DNA from: Pseudoalteromonas sp. MMG007
GTDB lineage: Bacteria > Pseudomonadota > Gammaproteobacteria > Enterobacterales > Alteromonadaceae
Length of the DNA stretch: 64,000 nt
Reading direction: 5' to 3'
NCBI RefSeq assembly: GCF_018100985.1
Contig: NZ_JAGJEI010000001.1
Span: forward strand, 682,001-746,000
A model generated the notes under the pieces. The model searched no databases, had not been told where the DNA came from, and saw nothing but the letters and a program-made list of their open reading frames with translations. Shown here piece after piece: positions 45,315 through 53,619 of the stretch; position 1 is the stretch's first letter, and each line of letters opens with the position of its first letter. Position numbers and translations under genes: made by a program.

Positions 45315-46058
45315 ATGTTTAAAAAGATTTTAGCATCAGTGGGTATTGGTGCTGCTAAAGTAGACACTATTTTAGAAACTGAGCACTTACAACCAGGTCA
45401 GCTTTTTAACGCGCAAATAGTTATTACAGCGGGTGATGTAAGTCAAGAGATTGCAGGTTTAGACTTACTATTAATGACCCGCGTAAAAGTGGCCGGTGAT
45501 GATGGGGATTATTTTACCAATCATGTAATCGATCAGTGGCGCATTACTGACATAGGTACTATTGAACCTGGTGAAGTAAAAAGCATTCCTTTTGAAGCTC
45601 GCCTTCACCCTGAAACACCAATTACTGAAATTAACGCAGGTTACAATCAATCTCATGTATGGATTGAAACAGGTTTAGATATTGATTTAGCACTTGATCC
45701 TACTGATAAAGACCATTTACACATTTATCCTAATGAAGCCGTTAAAACATGTATGCAGGCAATGGATAAATTAGGATTCAGCTTGATGAAAGCGGATGTT
45801 GAAAAGGGTCATTTACGTGCATCTACTTTTCAGTCTCTGTCGGGCTGTTATCAAGAACTTGAATACAAACCAAATAGTCGCAGTTTATTTGGGCTGCAAG
45901 AAATTGAGCTATCGTTTGTTCCTGAGGCACATAAAACACATGTGCTGATAGAGCTTGATAGAGCCTTTAGAAGCGATGGTTATGTAGATTTAACTATAGA
46001 GCATGACCATGTTAATTTGTCGCAGTTGTGCGACCAACTAGAGCGCTTATTTACTTGA
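45315..46058 (+). CDS. Spo0M (SpoOM) family protein
   Basis: A 247-residue cytoplasmic protein with an arrestin-like beta-sandwich of the Spo0M family. Visible: MFKKILASVGIGAAKVDTIL, ITAGDVSQEIAGLDLLLMTR, EPGEVKSIPFEARLHPETPI, and a C-terminal LIELDRAFRSDGYVDLTIEH. In Bacillus Spo0M affects sporulation control and cytoskeleton; Gram-negative members exist without sporulation and have no known role. The start at 45315 follows AAGGAG and matches the usual family start; a longer frame opens at 45276. Confidence 0.9.
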   Translation: MFKKILASVGIGAAKVDTILETEHLQPGQLFNAQIVITAGDVSQEIAGLDLLLMTRVKVAGDDGDYFTNHVIDQWRITDIGTIEPGEVKSIPFEARLHPETPITEINAGYNQSHVWIETGLDIDLALDPTDKDHLHIYPNEAVKTCMQAMDKLGFSLMKADVEKGHLRASTFQSLSGCYQELEYKPNSRSLFGLQEIELSFVPEAHKTHVLIELDRAFRSDGYVDLTIEHDHVNLSQLCDQLERLFT

Positions 46059-46076
46059 TAGTATAGCGTAGTTTAG

Positions 46077-46103
46077 TAAAACCCAGCTAAGGCTGGGTTT
46101 TTT
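46077..46103 (+). terminator. Terminator of the Spo0M-like gene
   Basis: ACCCAGC and GCTGGGT pair, with A tract before and six T after, about 20 bases past the stop codon. Confidence 0.88.
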
Positions 46104-46118
46104 GTTACAGGATTTTAT

Positions 46119-46565
46119 ATGACGTTTAAATGTGAACCGTTTGACTCTCTTGACTCTCGTACTCTTTTTACAATAATTCGTGGGCGTATTGATGTATTTG
46201 TAGTAGAGCAACAATGCGCTTATCCCGAGTTAGATGATGTAGATGTTGCTGCGAATACTAAACACTTATATACACTTTATAATGATCAGTTACAGAGCTA
46301 TGCGCGTTGCTACGAAAAAAATAAGCACTACAGTGCAATAGGGCGTGTACTTGTCAGTGAAAGTGCGCGAGGAAAAGGGCTGGCTACGTTGCTTGTCAAC
46401 GAGGCTATAAATTGTTGTAAGACACACTGGCCAGAGCGTGATATTTATATTGGTGCTCAAACTTACTTACTTGAGTTTTATCGCTCTTTTGGCTTTGAAG
46501 ATTACGGTAATGAATACTTAGAAGATGGAATTGCCCATCAAGATATGATTTTAAAAGTGTTATAA
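46119..46565 (+). CDS. ElaA-like GNAT N-acetyltransferase
   Basis: A 148-residue acetyltransferase of the ElaA family: RIDVFVVEQQCAYPELDDVD (the FVVEQ-CxYxExDxxD signature), YSAIGRVLVSESARGKGLAT (acetyl-CoA loop RGKGLA), and IGAQTYLLEFYRSFGFEDYG. Substrate unknown. Its terminator separates it from the transporter gene that converges on it. Confidence 0.92.
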   Translation: MTFKCEPFDSLDSRTLFTIIRGRIDVFVVEQQCAYPELDDVDVAANTKHLYTLYNDQLQSYARCYEKNKHYSAIGRVLVSESARGKGLATLLVNEAINCCKTHWPERDIYIGAQTYLLEFYRSFGFEDYGNEYLEDGIAHQDMILKVL

Positions 46566-46578
46566 ATCAGTACAAATA

Positions 46579-46607
46579 TAAAAGCTCACACATGTGAGCT
46601 TTTATAT
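46579..46607. terminator. Bidirectional terminator between elaA-like and NSS transporter genes
   Basis: AAAAGCTCACA and TGTGAGCTTTT form a stem with A and T flanks between two convergent genes. Confidence 0.9.
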
Positions 46608-46614
46608 TTTAAGT

Positions 46615-47970
46615 TTAGCTTAGCAAAGAGTGTAAAAACACCATGCCTATGGCCAGCGGACATATAAACTTAGTGTACCAAGGCCATACTTTCCAAAATA
46701 AAGTGTTATGAACCTCCGGGTTCCCTTCTTGAATTGCTTTAAGTAATGAGCCTCTATACCAAATCCAGCCAACAAAAATACAGCACATTAGGCCAAGCAA
46801 TGGCTGTGCTACTTTCGTTGTTAAGGTGATCACTAAACCAAACAAGCTACCAAGGTTACAAACTATGGTAATACTAACAATTGCAATGAGTGCACCGATT
46901 AACCACGTTGCTTGAACGCGTTTCATCGCAAAACGCTCAACAGTGTATGACACAGGCGCTTCTAACATTGAAATAGATGAGGTTAACGCAGCAATACTCA
47001 TTAGCGCAAAAAATGCAAAGCCTACAAATAAGCCTACGCCGCCCATACCGTTAAATAAAGCGGGAAGTACTTGAAACACCAATGTATCTTCAGAGAGTAA
47101 TTTACCTGTTGATGCTGAGAATATTTCAACACCTTGTGCTTGTGCTACGTACATTGCTGGGATGATCAGTAAGCCTGCAACAAAAGCGATAAATACATCA
47201 ATAAGCGTTACATAAGCACCTAAAGAAACCAGGTTCTCTTTTTTGCTAATATATGAGCCATAAATAATCATTACACTAGTGCCTAGCGATAAAGAGAAGA
47301 AGGCTTGGCCAAGTGCACTTACTAATAACTGTGCGTCAAAAATAGATGAAAAGTCTGGAACTAAATACGCTTTTAAACCTTCCATAGCGCCATCTTGCGT
47401 CATTACATAGGCAATAAGTGCAAATAAAATACCTAACAGTGCGGGCATTAATCGTTTAGACCATTTTTCGATGCCGTTTTCTACGCCTCGACTGATAATA
47501 GCGACGGTTAAAGTAATAAATACCAGGGTAAATATAATGTTTCGAGTAAGTGACTGCTCGCTTAGCCATGTTGATGCTGTGTCGGCGCCAACTAAGGTAG
47601 CTATGGGTTCAGCGGTAGCACTGAGCATCCAGCCTGCAACAATAGCGTAAAAACTTAAAATAAAGCCTGCACATAAAATACCACCAAAACCAACAGTAAA
47701 AGCAAAACGCTTTTGCCAAGGTTTAGTCGATATTTTTTTAAGTGATGACACTGCATTGGCTTGACCGTGACGACCAATCATCAGCTCAGCCATCAAAGCA
47801 GGGTAGGCTAAAAAGAAAGCAAGCACTAAATAAGCGACTAAAAATGCAGCGCCGCCGTTACTTGCTGTTTGTGTAGGGAATCCCCATATATTACCCAAAC
47901 CAACGGCAGAACCGGCGGCGGCCATAATAAAACCAAAGCGAGAGCTAAACTCGCCTCTAACTGCGCTCAT
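46615..47970 (-). CDS. Sodium-dependent transporter, NSS/SNF family
   Basis: A 451-residue transporter of the neurotransmitter:sodium symporter family with about 11-12 helices. TM1 holds the sodium and substrate motif FIMAAAGSAVGLGNIWGFPT (unwound GLGN segment); later GFILSFYAIVAGWMLSATAE and AFFSLSLGTSVMIIYGSYIS. Bacterial members import amino acids such as Trp, Tyr or Leu; substrate here unknown. The start at 47970 puts MSAVRGEFSSRFGF at the N terminus, as in relatives; the frame opens 29 codons earlier without support. Confidence 0.93.
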   Translation of the reverse strand: MSAVRGEFSSRFGFIMAAAGSAVGLGNIWGFPTQTASNGGAAFLVAYLVLAFFLAYPALMAELMIGRHGQANAVSSLKKISTKPWQKRFAFTVGFGGILCAGFILSFYAIVAGWMLSATAEPIATLVGADTASTWLSEQSLTRNIIFTLVFITLTVAIISRGVENGIEKWSKRLMPALLGILFALIAYVMTQDGAMEGLKAYLVPDFSSIFDAQLLVSALGQAFFSLSLGTSVMIIYGSYISKKENLVSLGAYVTLIDVFIAFVAGLLIIPAMYVAQAQGVEIFSASTGKLLSEDTLVFQVLPALFNGMGGVGLFVGFAFFALMSIAALTSSISMLEAPVSYTVERFAMKRVQATWLIGALIAIVSITIVCNLGSLFGLVITLTTKVAQPLLGLMCCIFVGWIWYRGSLLKAIQEGNPEVHNTLFWKVWPWYTKFICPLAIGMVFLHSLLS

Positions 47971-48174
47971 ATTATTGTACTTCTCTATTGTGTGACGGCG
48001 CTGACAATCTACTGGAAATGTAAATAAATAAAAAGTGCTTATTTGCTGATTTAGCACAATTTAATAAGTCGAGTGTATGTATTAAGCATCAGTTTTATTT
48101 ATTGTTATCGAGTCGTTTAAAATAACGAGTTGATTTTGTTTAATAATTGTTAACTTTACTCTGTAACTATTGCT

Positions 48175-49467
48175 TTACGGGTTGTAATGCTGAGCAATAG
48201 TGAGGGTAAAGCAAGCCCCACCTAGTTGATTACTTTTAGTAACTTTAACACTACCGTGATGCCAATCAGCTACTTTAGCAACTATGGCTAAACCAAGGCC
48301 ATAGCTTTTATCGGCTCTGTTACGGTGGTCTTCCTCTCTAAAAAATGGGCTGAATACATTATTAAAGTTTTCACGGGCGATTCCCGGGCCATCATCTTCT
48401 ACAGTAATTATAAGTTGTTGCTCATGTAATTTTGCACTTAGGTAAATATATTGACCCGCAAAATCGCAGGCATTCGTTAATAAGTTTGTAATGGCGCGAG
48501 CAAGCCAATGAAGATCGGCACTTATTAATTCATCGCTACTGTTAAGTTGCACACTTAACATTTGCGATTCAAGCTTAGGTGCTAGCTGTATTAAAATATC
48601 TTCAAGGTAAGGTTTAATATTTGTCGAAGAGTAGGTTAGTTTATTAGCATTTTGCTCAAGTGTTGCAAATGCTAAATAACTGCTCAGCATAGACTCCATA
48701 TGATCCAAATCGTTTTCCATACGTGCTAAATATTGCTTTATTTTATGCTCATCATGGCTATCAAGCGCGGCATCTAATCCAAATCGAAGGCAGGCTATAG
48801 GAGTGCGTATATCGTGAGATAAGCTTGAGGCCATTAATTTATTTTCGGCGACGAGCTTTTCTATCTGACTCGCCATGCGATTAAAGGTGAGCTCAACATC
48901 TTTTATATAAGTAAAGTGCGACACTTTTATACGGGCTTGAACGTTACCGGATGCAAATTTTTTGGCAGCTTCGTTTAATACAGTTAAACGTTTTGCTAAA
49001 GGGGCAATAATAAAGCCCATAAATACACATAAGCCTGCATAAAATAGCAATGTTAGCATTATGTCATTACGTTGCTCGCTATCAGAGTGTTTATCTAAGC
49101 GCATAGATAAATGAAAAGGGTTTAGTATTTCACTGCTGTAAAGCATATAAAAGCCTTGCTGGTCTTCTAAAATCAGACCATCAGGGGTGTGCATTTGCAA
49201 TAATAGTGATGGCGGTAAGGCTAGCGAGTCGTTAGGTTTGTAATCAATTAAAATATCAAACTCTTGAGCGAGTTGTCTTACATAGCTGCTACGCTCAGGT
49301 GTGGGAATGTTGGCGAGCTGCTTACTAAAGCCAGTGATCATTTTACTTTGTTGGCTAAACTCATCCTGTGGTGTATGTGCGCGCTGACTAAATGCATCAA
49401 TAAGCCAGCCTAAAACCACAATAGATAACAGTGCACTGCCTAGGAGTGATATATAAAACTTTTTCAT
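48175..49467 (-). CDS. Sensor histidine kinase (cassette B)
   Basis: A 430-residue membrane kinase, paralogous in layout to the kinase of cassette A. TM1 ~5-24 (ISLLGSALLSIVVLGWLIDA), periplasmic sensor ~25-130, TM2 ~135-155 (IMLTLLFYAGLCVFMGFIIA), HAMP (LAKRLTVLNEAAKKFASGNV), phosphoacceptor H218 in SSLSHDIRTPIACLRFGL, and ATP motifs AITNLLTNACDFA, VEDDGPGIAR and SYGLGLAIVAKVADW. RstB-like. Only the catalytic parts resemble cassette A; the sensor regions have diverged, suggesting a different signal. Confidence 0.94.
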   Translation of the reverse strand: MKKFYISLLGSALLSIVVLGWLIDAFSQRAHTPQDEFSQQSKMITGFSKQLANIPTPERSSYVRQLAQEFDILIDYKPNDSLALPPSLLLQMHTPDGLILEDQQGFYMLYSSEILNPFHLSMRLDKHSDSEQRNDIMLTLLFYAGLCVFMGFIIAPLAKRLTVLNEAAKKFASGNVQARIKVSHFTYIKDVELTFNRMASQIEKLVAENKLMASSLSHDIRTPIACLRFGLDAALDSHDEHKIKQYLARMENDLDHMESMLSSYLAFATLEQNANKLTYSSTNIKPYLEDILIQLAPKLESQMLSVQLNSSDELISADLHWLARAITNLLTNACDFAGQYIYLSAKLHEQQLIITVEDDGPGIARENFNNVFSPFFREEDHRNRADKSYGLGLAIVAKVADWHHGSVKVTKSNQLGGACFTLTIAQHYNP

Positions 49468-49479
49468 TTATTTATCACT

Positions 49480-50187
49480 TTATTGCCATGCAGTAGAAAC
49501 AAGTAAATAACCACGGCCCCAAATAGTTTTTATTTTTTCTGGGTTTTGAGGGTCATCATTAAATTTTTTGCGAAGTGCAGAAATAAGTACATCAACACTT
49601 CTATCAAGTCCGTCGTACTCTCTACCTTTCGTCGCTTTAAATACAGCATCGCGTGATACAACTTGCCCCGCATTACTTGCTAGGTAATGCAGTAAGAGAT
49701 ACTCGGCGCTTGATATGTTTATATCTTGCTCGTTAAGGGTTACATTTCTTGATTCGGTATTAATGCTAAGCGCACCGACTTGAATAAGGCTTTCGTTAAC
49801 CTGTGGCGTACTAGTTTCATTGTTTTGACGCAGCGCTGCTTTAATTCGTGCTAACAAGGCACGTGGGCGAACAGGTTTCATAATGTAATCGCTTGCACCA
49901 ACTTCGAGGCCTATGACTTCATCCATTTCTTCATCGCGGGCGGTGAGCATTATAATCGGTGCGCTATAAAAACTGCGAAGCTCTCTGCAAACACTAATGC
50001 CATCTTGTCCTGGAAGCATAATATCTAGCAGCACTATAGTAGGGTTTAATGTTTTTACTTGGCTGACAACTTCGTCTCCCCGATGACAAACATGGGTTGT
50101 ATAGCCTTGCTCCGTTAAATATTCAGCTACCCACTGGGCAAGCGATACATCGTCTTCAACAAGTAAAATGGTGCCGTAGTTATCCAT
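49480..50187 (-). CDS. OmpR-family response regulator (cassette B)
   Basis: A 235-residue regulator. Receiver: EDD (11-13), phosphorylated D55 in LDIMLPGQDG, K near 104 in YIMKPVRPR. DNA-binding winged helix: SSAEYLLLHYLASNAGQVVS, REYDGLDRSVDVLISALRKK, IKTIWGRGYLLVS. The pattern GREYDGLDRSVDV / GRQYDGLDRTVDV and IKT(I/V)WG(R/Q)GYL are shared with the cassette A regulator, so both may read related DNA sites. RstA-like. Confidence 0.95.
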   Translation of the reverse strand: MDNYGTILLVEDDVSLAQWVAEYLTEQGYTTHVCHRGDEVVSQVKTLNPTIVLLDIMLPGQDGISVCRELRSFYSAPIIMLTARDEEMDEVIGLEVGASDYIMKPVRPRALLARIKAALRQNNETSTPQVNESLIQVGALSINTESRNVTLNEQDINISSAEYLLLHYLASNAGQVVSRDAVFKATKGREYDGLDRSVDVLISALRKKFNDDPQNPEKIKTIWGRGYLLVSTAWQ

Positions 50188-50211
50188 AAAATATCCTTAA
50201 AACAAGTGGTA

Positions 50212-50595
50212 TTAAAATAGTCGCCAGCGACGTTTTTTTTGTCTGTTTTGATAAACCCATTGTAGCTTTACTTCTGCTGTGCTGATAACTTTAGCTGTAT
50301 TGCTATCAAATAGTTCAAATGAAATGCTTTGCTGTGAGTCAAAAGCATAATTAAAGCTACCATTTTGCTGTTTGAGCCAACATTGCATTATGTACTTTGA
50401 TGTTGCATCACGCAGGCAGTAATTACCAATTACAGGTTGCTCCCATGTTAGTGTAATATCAGCATAGCAATTACGGCCTTCGCGCAACGCAACGCAAGTA
50501 TCGGGCAATGCGATAAGTGTTTCGGGTGGCTCTTGTGCTTGTAAAAGCCAAGGGCTTGGGAAGATCAGTAATACACAGATCCATCTAAAATACAT
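50212..50595 (-). CDS. DUF3019 secreted protein (cassette B)
   Basis: A 127-residue exported protein. Signal segment MYFRWICVLLIFPSPWLLQA. Four cysteines in the mature part: TCVALREGRNCYAD (C-x9-C, identical spacing to cassette A) and YCLRDATSKYIMQC (C-x11-C), followed by WLKQQNGSFNYAF, closely like WQQQRSGQFNYKA in cassette A. It ends with a basic RQKKRRWRLF tail, again like cassette A. Overlaps the MipA gene by 11 bases, so it is translationally linked to it. Confidence 0.88.
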   Translation of the reverse strand: MYFRWICVLLIFPSPWLLQAQEPPETLIALPDTCVALREGRNCYADITLTWEQPVIGNYCLRDATSKYIMQCWLKQQNGSFNYAFDSQQSISFELFDSNTAKVISTAEVKLQWVYQNRQKKRRWRLF

Positions 50596-51442
50596 AACGT
50601 AGGCCTACCTTGGCTTTATGTTGATATCCTTGGGAAATAATTGGGCTGTCGTCAATTTCTTTTGAAAACCATGTAGTGAGCCAACCTGCTAAAAATACCC
50701 AGTCACGACTCAAGGGGTATTCTGCATGAAACTCAAATATAATACTGGTGCTGGTATTAGTGCTATATACAGGACGAATGCTGGTGGCTTCATCGCTATC
50801 TATACCAAAATAATAATTAGTGAAGTCAGCGGAGTAAGCGCTAATACCTACTCCTGATCTAAACTCCCAATTTCGCCATGGTAATATTTGGCTAAAAAAA
50901 CTGTTTATTACCCAGCCATTGTGGGCACCTGATACATCATGAAGGTATTCAAAGGAGAACTGTGAGTTTTCAAATCTGCGGGTTAATCTAAGACCTACGT
51001 CAAAATCGTAATTACGCTTTTTTATTCCTTGGAGCTCTTCAATAACGCCATTGTTATAAAATCCAAGGCCTTTTTCGCTAAAACCGGCTTGAGTATTAGT
51101 ACCCAAAATATCTAGGCCCCAATCAAATTTATCGATAAGGCTGTAACCGACAACAAGGCCGCCGCTTAGCTGGTTATGATCAAAATCAAGGTAAAATCTG
51201 TCGTAAGAAATCGCAAGGCTGAGGTCAAGTTCGACACCTTTATCGTAAGAATCAATCCCAACAAGGTAAGAGTCTTCAATATAAAATCCAGCGCCGGCAC
51301 TCCAGTCCCACGCAAAACCTTGAGTTGGCTCAAGCGTGTTATCGGCATAATAGCGATTACTTGCCATACTCGAAGTGCTAAACATGCAGCAAAAAAGCAA
51401 TGTGATGCTCAAAAAAGTATGGTTAAGCAAAGTGTTTCTCAT
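50585..51442 (-). CDS. MipA/OmpV family outer membrane protein (cassette B)
   Basis: A 285-residue outer-membrane beta-barrel protein. Signal peptide MRNTLLNHTFLSITLLFCCM to about SMA; barrel strands AFAWDWSAGAGFYIEDSYLV type, SYDRFYLDFDHNQLSGGLVV, GYSLIDKFDWGLDIL, ending GYQHKAKVGLRYVF with C-terminal Phe. Same family and place as in cassette A, with little direct identity in the loops. HDVSGAHNGW here corresponds to HDVTDVYSGV there, a shared strand region. Confidence 0.92.
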   Translation of the reverse strand: MRNTLLNHTFLSITLLFCCMFSTSSMASNRYYADNTLEPTQGFAWDWSAGAGFYIEDSYLVGIDSYDKGVELDLSLAISYDRFYLDFDHNQLSGGLVVGYSLIDKFDWGLDILGTNTQAGFSEKGLGFYNNGVIEELQGIKKRNYDFDVGLRLTRRFENSQFSFEYLHDVSGAHNGWVINSFFSQILPWRNWEFRSGVGISAYSADFTNYYFGIDSDEATSIRPVYSTNTSTSIIFEFHAEYPLSRDWVFLAGWLTTWFSKEIDDSPIISQGYQHKAKVGLRYVF

Positions 51443-51505
51443 CCCTAGGGGCCTAATTATTATTTGTTATTAAGCGTAGTATATTGTTAAGGCGTTCCTT
51501 TAATC

Positions 51506-51519
51506 TGTAAAAAAATGTA
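51506..51519 (-). promoter_or_regulatory. RstA-box-like motif upstream of cassette B
   Basis: On the minus strand TACATTTTTTTACA resembles the E. coli RstA box TACATnTnGTTACA at all but one fixed position, 64 bases before the MipA start. A weaker relative (AACATTTGTGTATA, about 39508-39521) lies upstream of cassette A. These may be sites of the cassettes' own regulators. Confidence 0.4.
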
Positions 51520-51547
51520 GTAAGCGTGATCTTAAGGCGGCTTAAAT

Positions 51548-52351
51548 TTACTGCACTTTAATTTTATCGATTAATATACTGCTTAGGTAAAACTGCATCA
51601 TAGGTGTTAATGCACTTACTTCTGTTCTATTACACGGGCCGCTTAATTTTGTAAGGTTTGATAACTTAGAAAGCGTTTTGTACTGAGGAATTTGTATGTC
51701 TTTTCCAAACCTTGCTATACGTGCTTCATCTGTATTTTGCTGGTGAATAAACGAAGCAATTTCAAGCTCATTAGTAATCTTTTGCTCTTCACTAAAATTA
51801 TAAACTAATGGTTCACGATGAAAACTTGCACTGTCTATTGATGATTTTGCAAACCATACAACATCACCAGACGATTTGTGTGTTAGGCGCATGCTAACTT
51901 GTGCAAATATTGTAGCGCATTGTTGAGCTGGGTATTGCTGAGCAACATTTGCATAGATAGGGTAAGGGTTTTCAGGTTGCTTTATAGCGTACTTAGTGTC
52001 GTCAGTAAATGTTAAGTCTAACTGCTGGATAGTGAGCGTGTAGTCGCTATTATTTTTAGTCGTTACTTTTAATTGTTTGTCGTTAAGTGCTTGGCCAATT
52101 TGCGAAAGTAACTTATCAGTTACACTTGCTTTATCGGTAATTATTTTAACTGTTTGGTTTCTTAGTACTTTATGTGCCGGTAGCTGTACAGACTTCACTT
52201 TTGGCGATGCATGCTCGGTGGTGTACTCAAGCTGATACGACTGACTTTTTAATGTTGGCTTTGATGGCATAGCCAAAGGTTCGGCTGATTGCTTCGTAAG
52301 AGTGCAACCTGTTGATAATAAAATAAAAAGTGATACAACTAAAAAACGCAT
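51548..52351 (-). CDS. Lipoprotein of unknown function
   Basis: A 267-residue predicted lipoprotein: MRFLVVSLFILLSTGCTLTK with lipobox STGC (C16). The mature part is basic and mixed alpha/beta (VKIITDKASVTDKLLSQIGQ, NDKQLKVTTKNNSDYTLTIQ), with QCATIFAQVSMRLTHKSSGD VVWFAKSS in the middle, a pattern like lipoproteins that form curved sheets for complex assembly; no named family is recognised. Start at 52351 is preferred to the frame opening at 52378 because the lipoprotein signal then begins the protein. Divergent from the serine hydrolase gene. Confidence 0.75.
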   Translation of the reverse strand: MRFLVVSLFILLSTGCTLTKQSAEPLAMPSKPTLKSQSYQLEYTTEHASPKVKSVQLPAHKVLRNQTVKIITDKASVTDKLLSQIGQALNDKQLKVTTKNNSDYTLTIQQLDLTFTDDTKYAIKQPENPYPIYANVAQQYPAQQCATIFAQVSMRLTHKSSGDVVWFAKSSIDSASFHREPLVYNFSEEQKITNELEIASFIHQQNTDEARIARFGKDIQIPQYKTLSKLSNLTKLSGPCNRTEVSALTPMMQFYLSSILIDKIKVQ

Positions 52352-52464
52352 AAGTACAAAACACTCACTAAAAGCCAAATATTCGTCGTATTGTACGTTA
52401 GTCCAAACAAAACTTCATGATATTATCTACGCAGATGTAGTTAAAAAGATAAAAATTTCAAAAA

Positions 52465-53619
52465 ATGAAGTATCTCAACCCTTTATTGTATTGCCTATCT
52501 GCTTTGTGTTTACTGTTTAGTGCTGTGAGTTTTTCAGCAAAAGCAGACCCTAACTGGGATGCATTTGTAAAAAAGTATGGTCGTTACGCACAAAAAAAAC
52601 TAAAGAACAAAGGCATACCTGGTGCCGCTCTTTCTATCGTTAATATAAATAATGCGGATTATATTCATACTATGGGTGTTACGAAAATACGTAATGGCCA
52701 AAAGGTTAATAAACACACTCGATTTAGACTTGCGTCAGTGTCTAAAACATTTGCAGGCTCCTTATCGGCTAAGCTTGCAAATGAGGGGCTACTTGAATTA
52801 GATAAACCAGTAAGTGACTATTTAAGCGATTTTAAAAATACCGTTTATAAAGACGATTTAAAGGTGTTTCATTTACTTAGTCATTCTAGTGGTTTAGTAC
52901 CAAATGCTTACGATAACTTGATTGAATCTCGAATGGATTACCCCGATATTGTACAAAAACTGCTTACAGTAAAACCTATCTGTAAACCAGGAGAGTGCTA
53001 TGGCTATCAAAATGTCATGTTTAGTCTCATTGATGATGTGATATTACAAAGCACTCATAAAAATTATGCACAGTGGCTAAGAGAAGCTATTTTCGACCCT
53101 TTAAAAATGAGTGACGCAAGCTTAGGTTTTGACGCTATGGTTGAAGATAAAAACTTTGCATTACCGCACGTCAGAGGGACGAAGCGTTGGTATAGCGCCA
53201 AGCTTAAAAAAAACTATTATAAAGTTGGCCCCGCCGCAGGTGTAAACGCGAGCGCTAGCGACATGGCTATTTGGTTAAAAGCACAGTTAGGCTCATACCC
53301 AGATGTATTATCTTTAGACGCTCTTGCAAAACAAACTCGCCCTTATACTTATACAAAAAAAGAAAGATATCGCCGAGTATGGAAAAAACACGTAAATAAT
53401 GCGTATTACGGGCTAGGCTGGCGGATTTACGATTACGCAAAAGAAACGCTTTATTATCATAGTGGTTGGGTGCAAGGGTACAGAAGTGATGTAGTTGTAT
53501 TCCCTCATTTAAATATTGGCTTTAGCTTGATAGTTAATGCTGAAACCGGAGTGATTAACGAGTTAACTACGGAGTTTATTGACCGAGTACTTGAATATAA
53601 ACGAGGTGAAAAAATATGA
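52465..53619 (+). CDS. Secreted serine hydrolase of the beta-lactamase / penicillin-binding fold
   Basis: A 384-residue class C beta-lactamase-like hydrolase. Signal peptide MKYLNPLLYCLSALCLLFSA to FSAKA. The catalytic S91-V-S-K94 (RLASVSKTFAG) and Y181-Q-N183 (ECYGYQN) motifs are complete; HSGWVQGYRSD near 328 takes the place of the third (K/H-S/T-G) motif. Such enzymes include esterases, D-amino-acid peptidases and beta-lactamases; substrate unknown. Its stop overlaps the start of the histidine-phosphatase gene by four bases, so the two are cotranslated. Confidence 0.9.
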   Translation: MKYLNPLLYCLSALCLLFSAVSFSAKADPNWDAFVKKYGRYAQKKLKNKGIPGAALSIVNINNADYIHTMGVTKIRNGQKVNKHTRFRLASVSKTFAGSLSAKLANEGLLELDKPVSDYLSDFKNTVYKDDLKVFHLLSHSSGLVPNAYDNLIESRMDYPDIVQKLLTVKPICKPGECYGYQNVMFSLIDDVILQSTHKNYAQWLREAIFDPLKMSDASLGFDAMVEDKNFALPHVRGTKRWYSAKLKKNYYKVGPAAGVNASASDMAIWLKAQLGSYPDVLSLDALAKQTRPYTYTKKERYRRVWKKHVNNAYYGLGWRIYDYAKETLYYHSGWVQGYRSDVVVFPHLNIGFSLIVNAETGVINELTTEFIDRVLEYKRGEKI

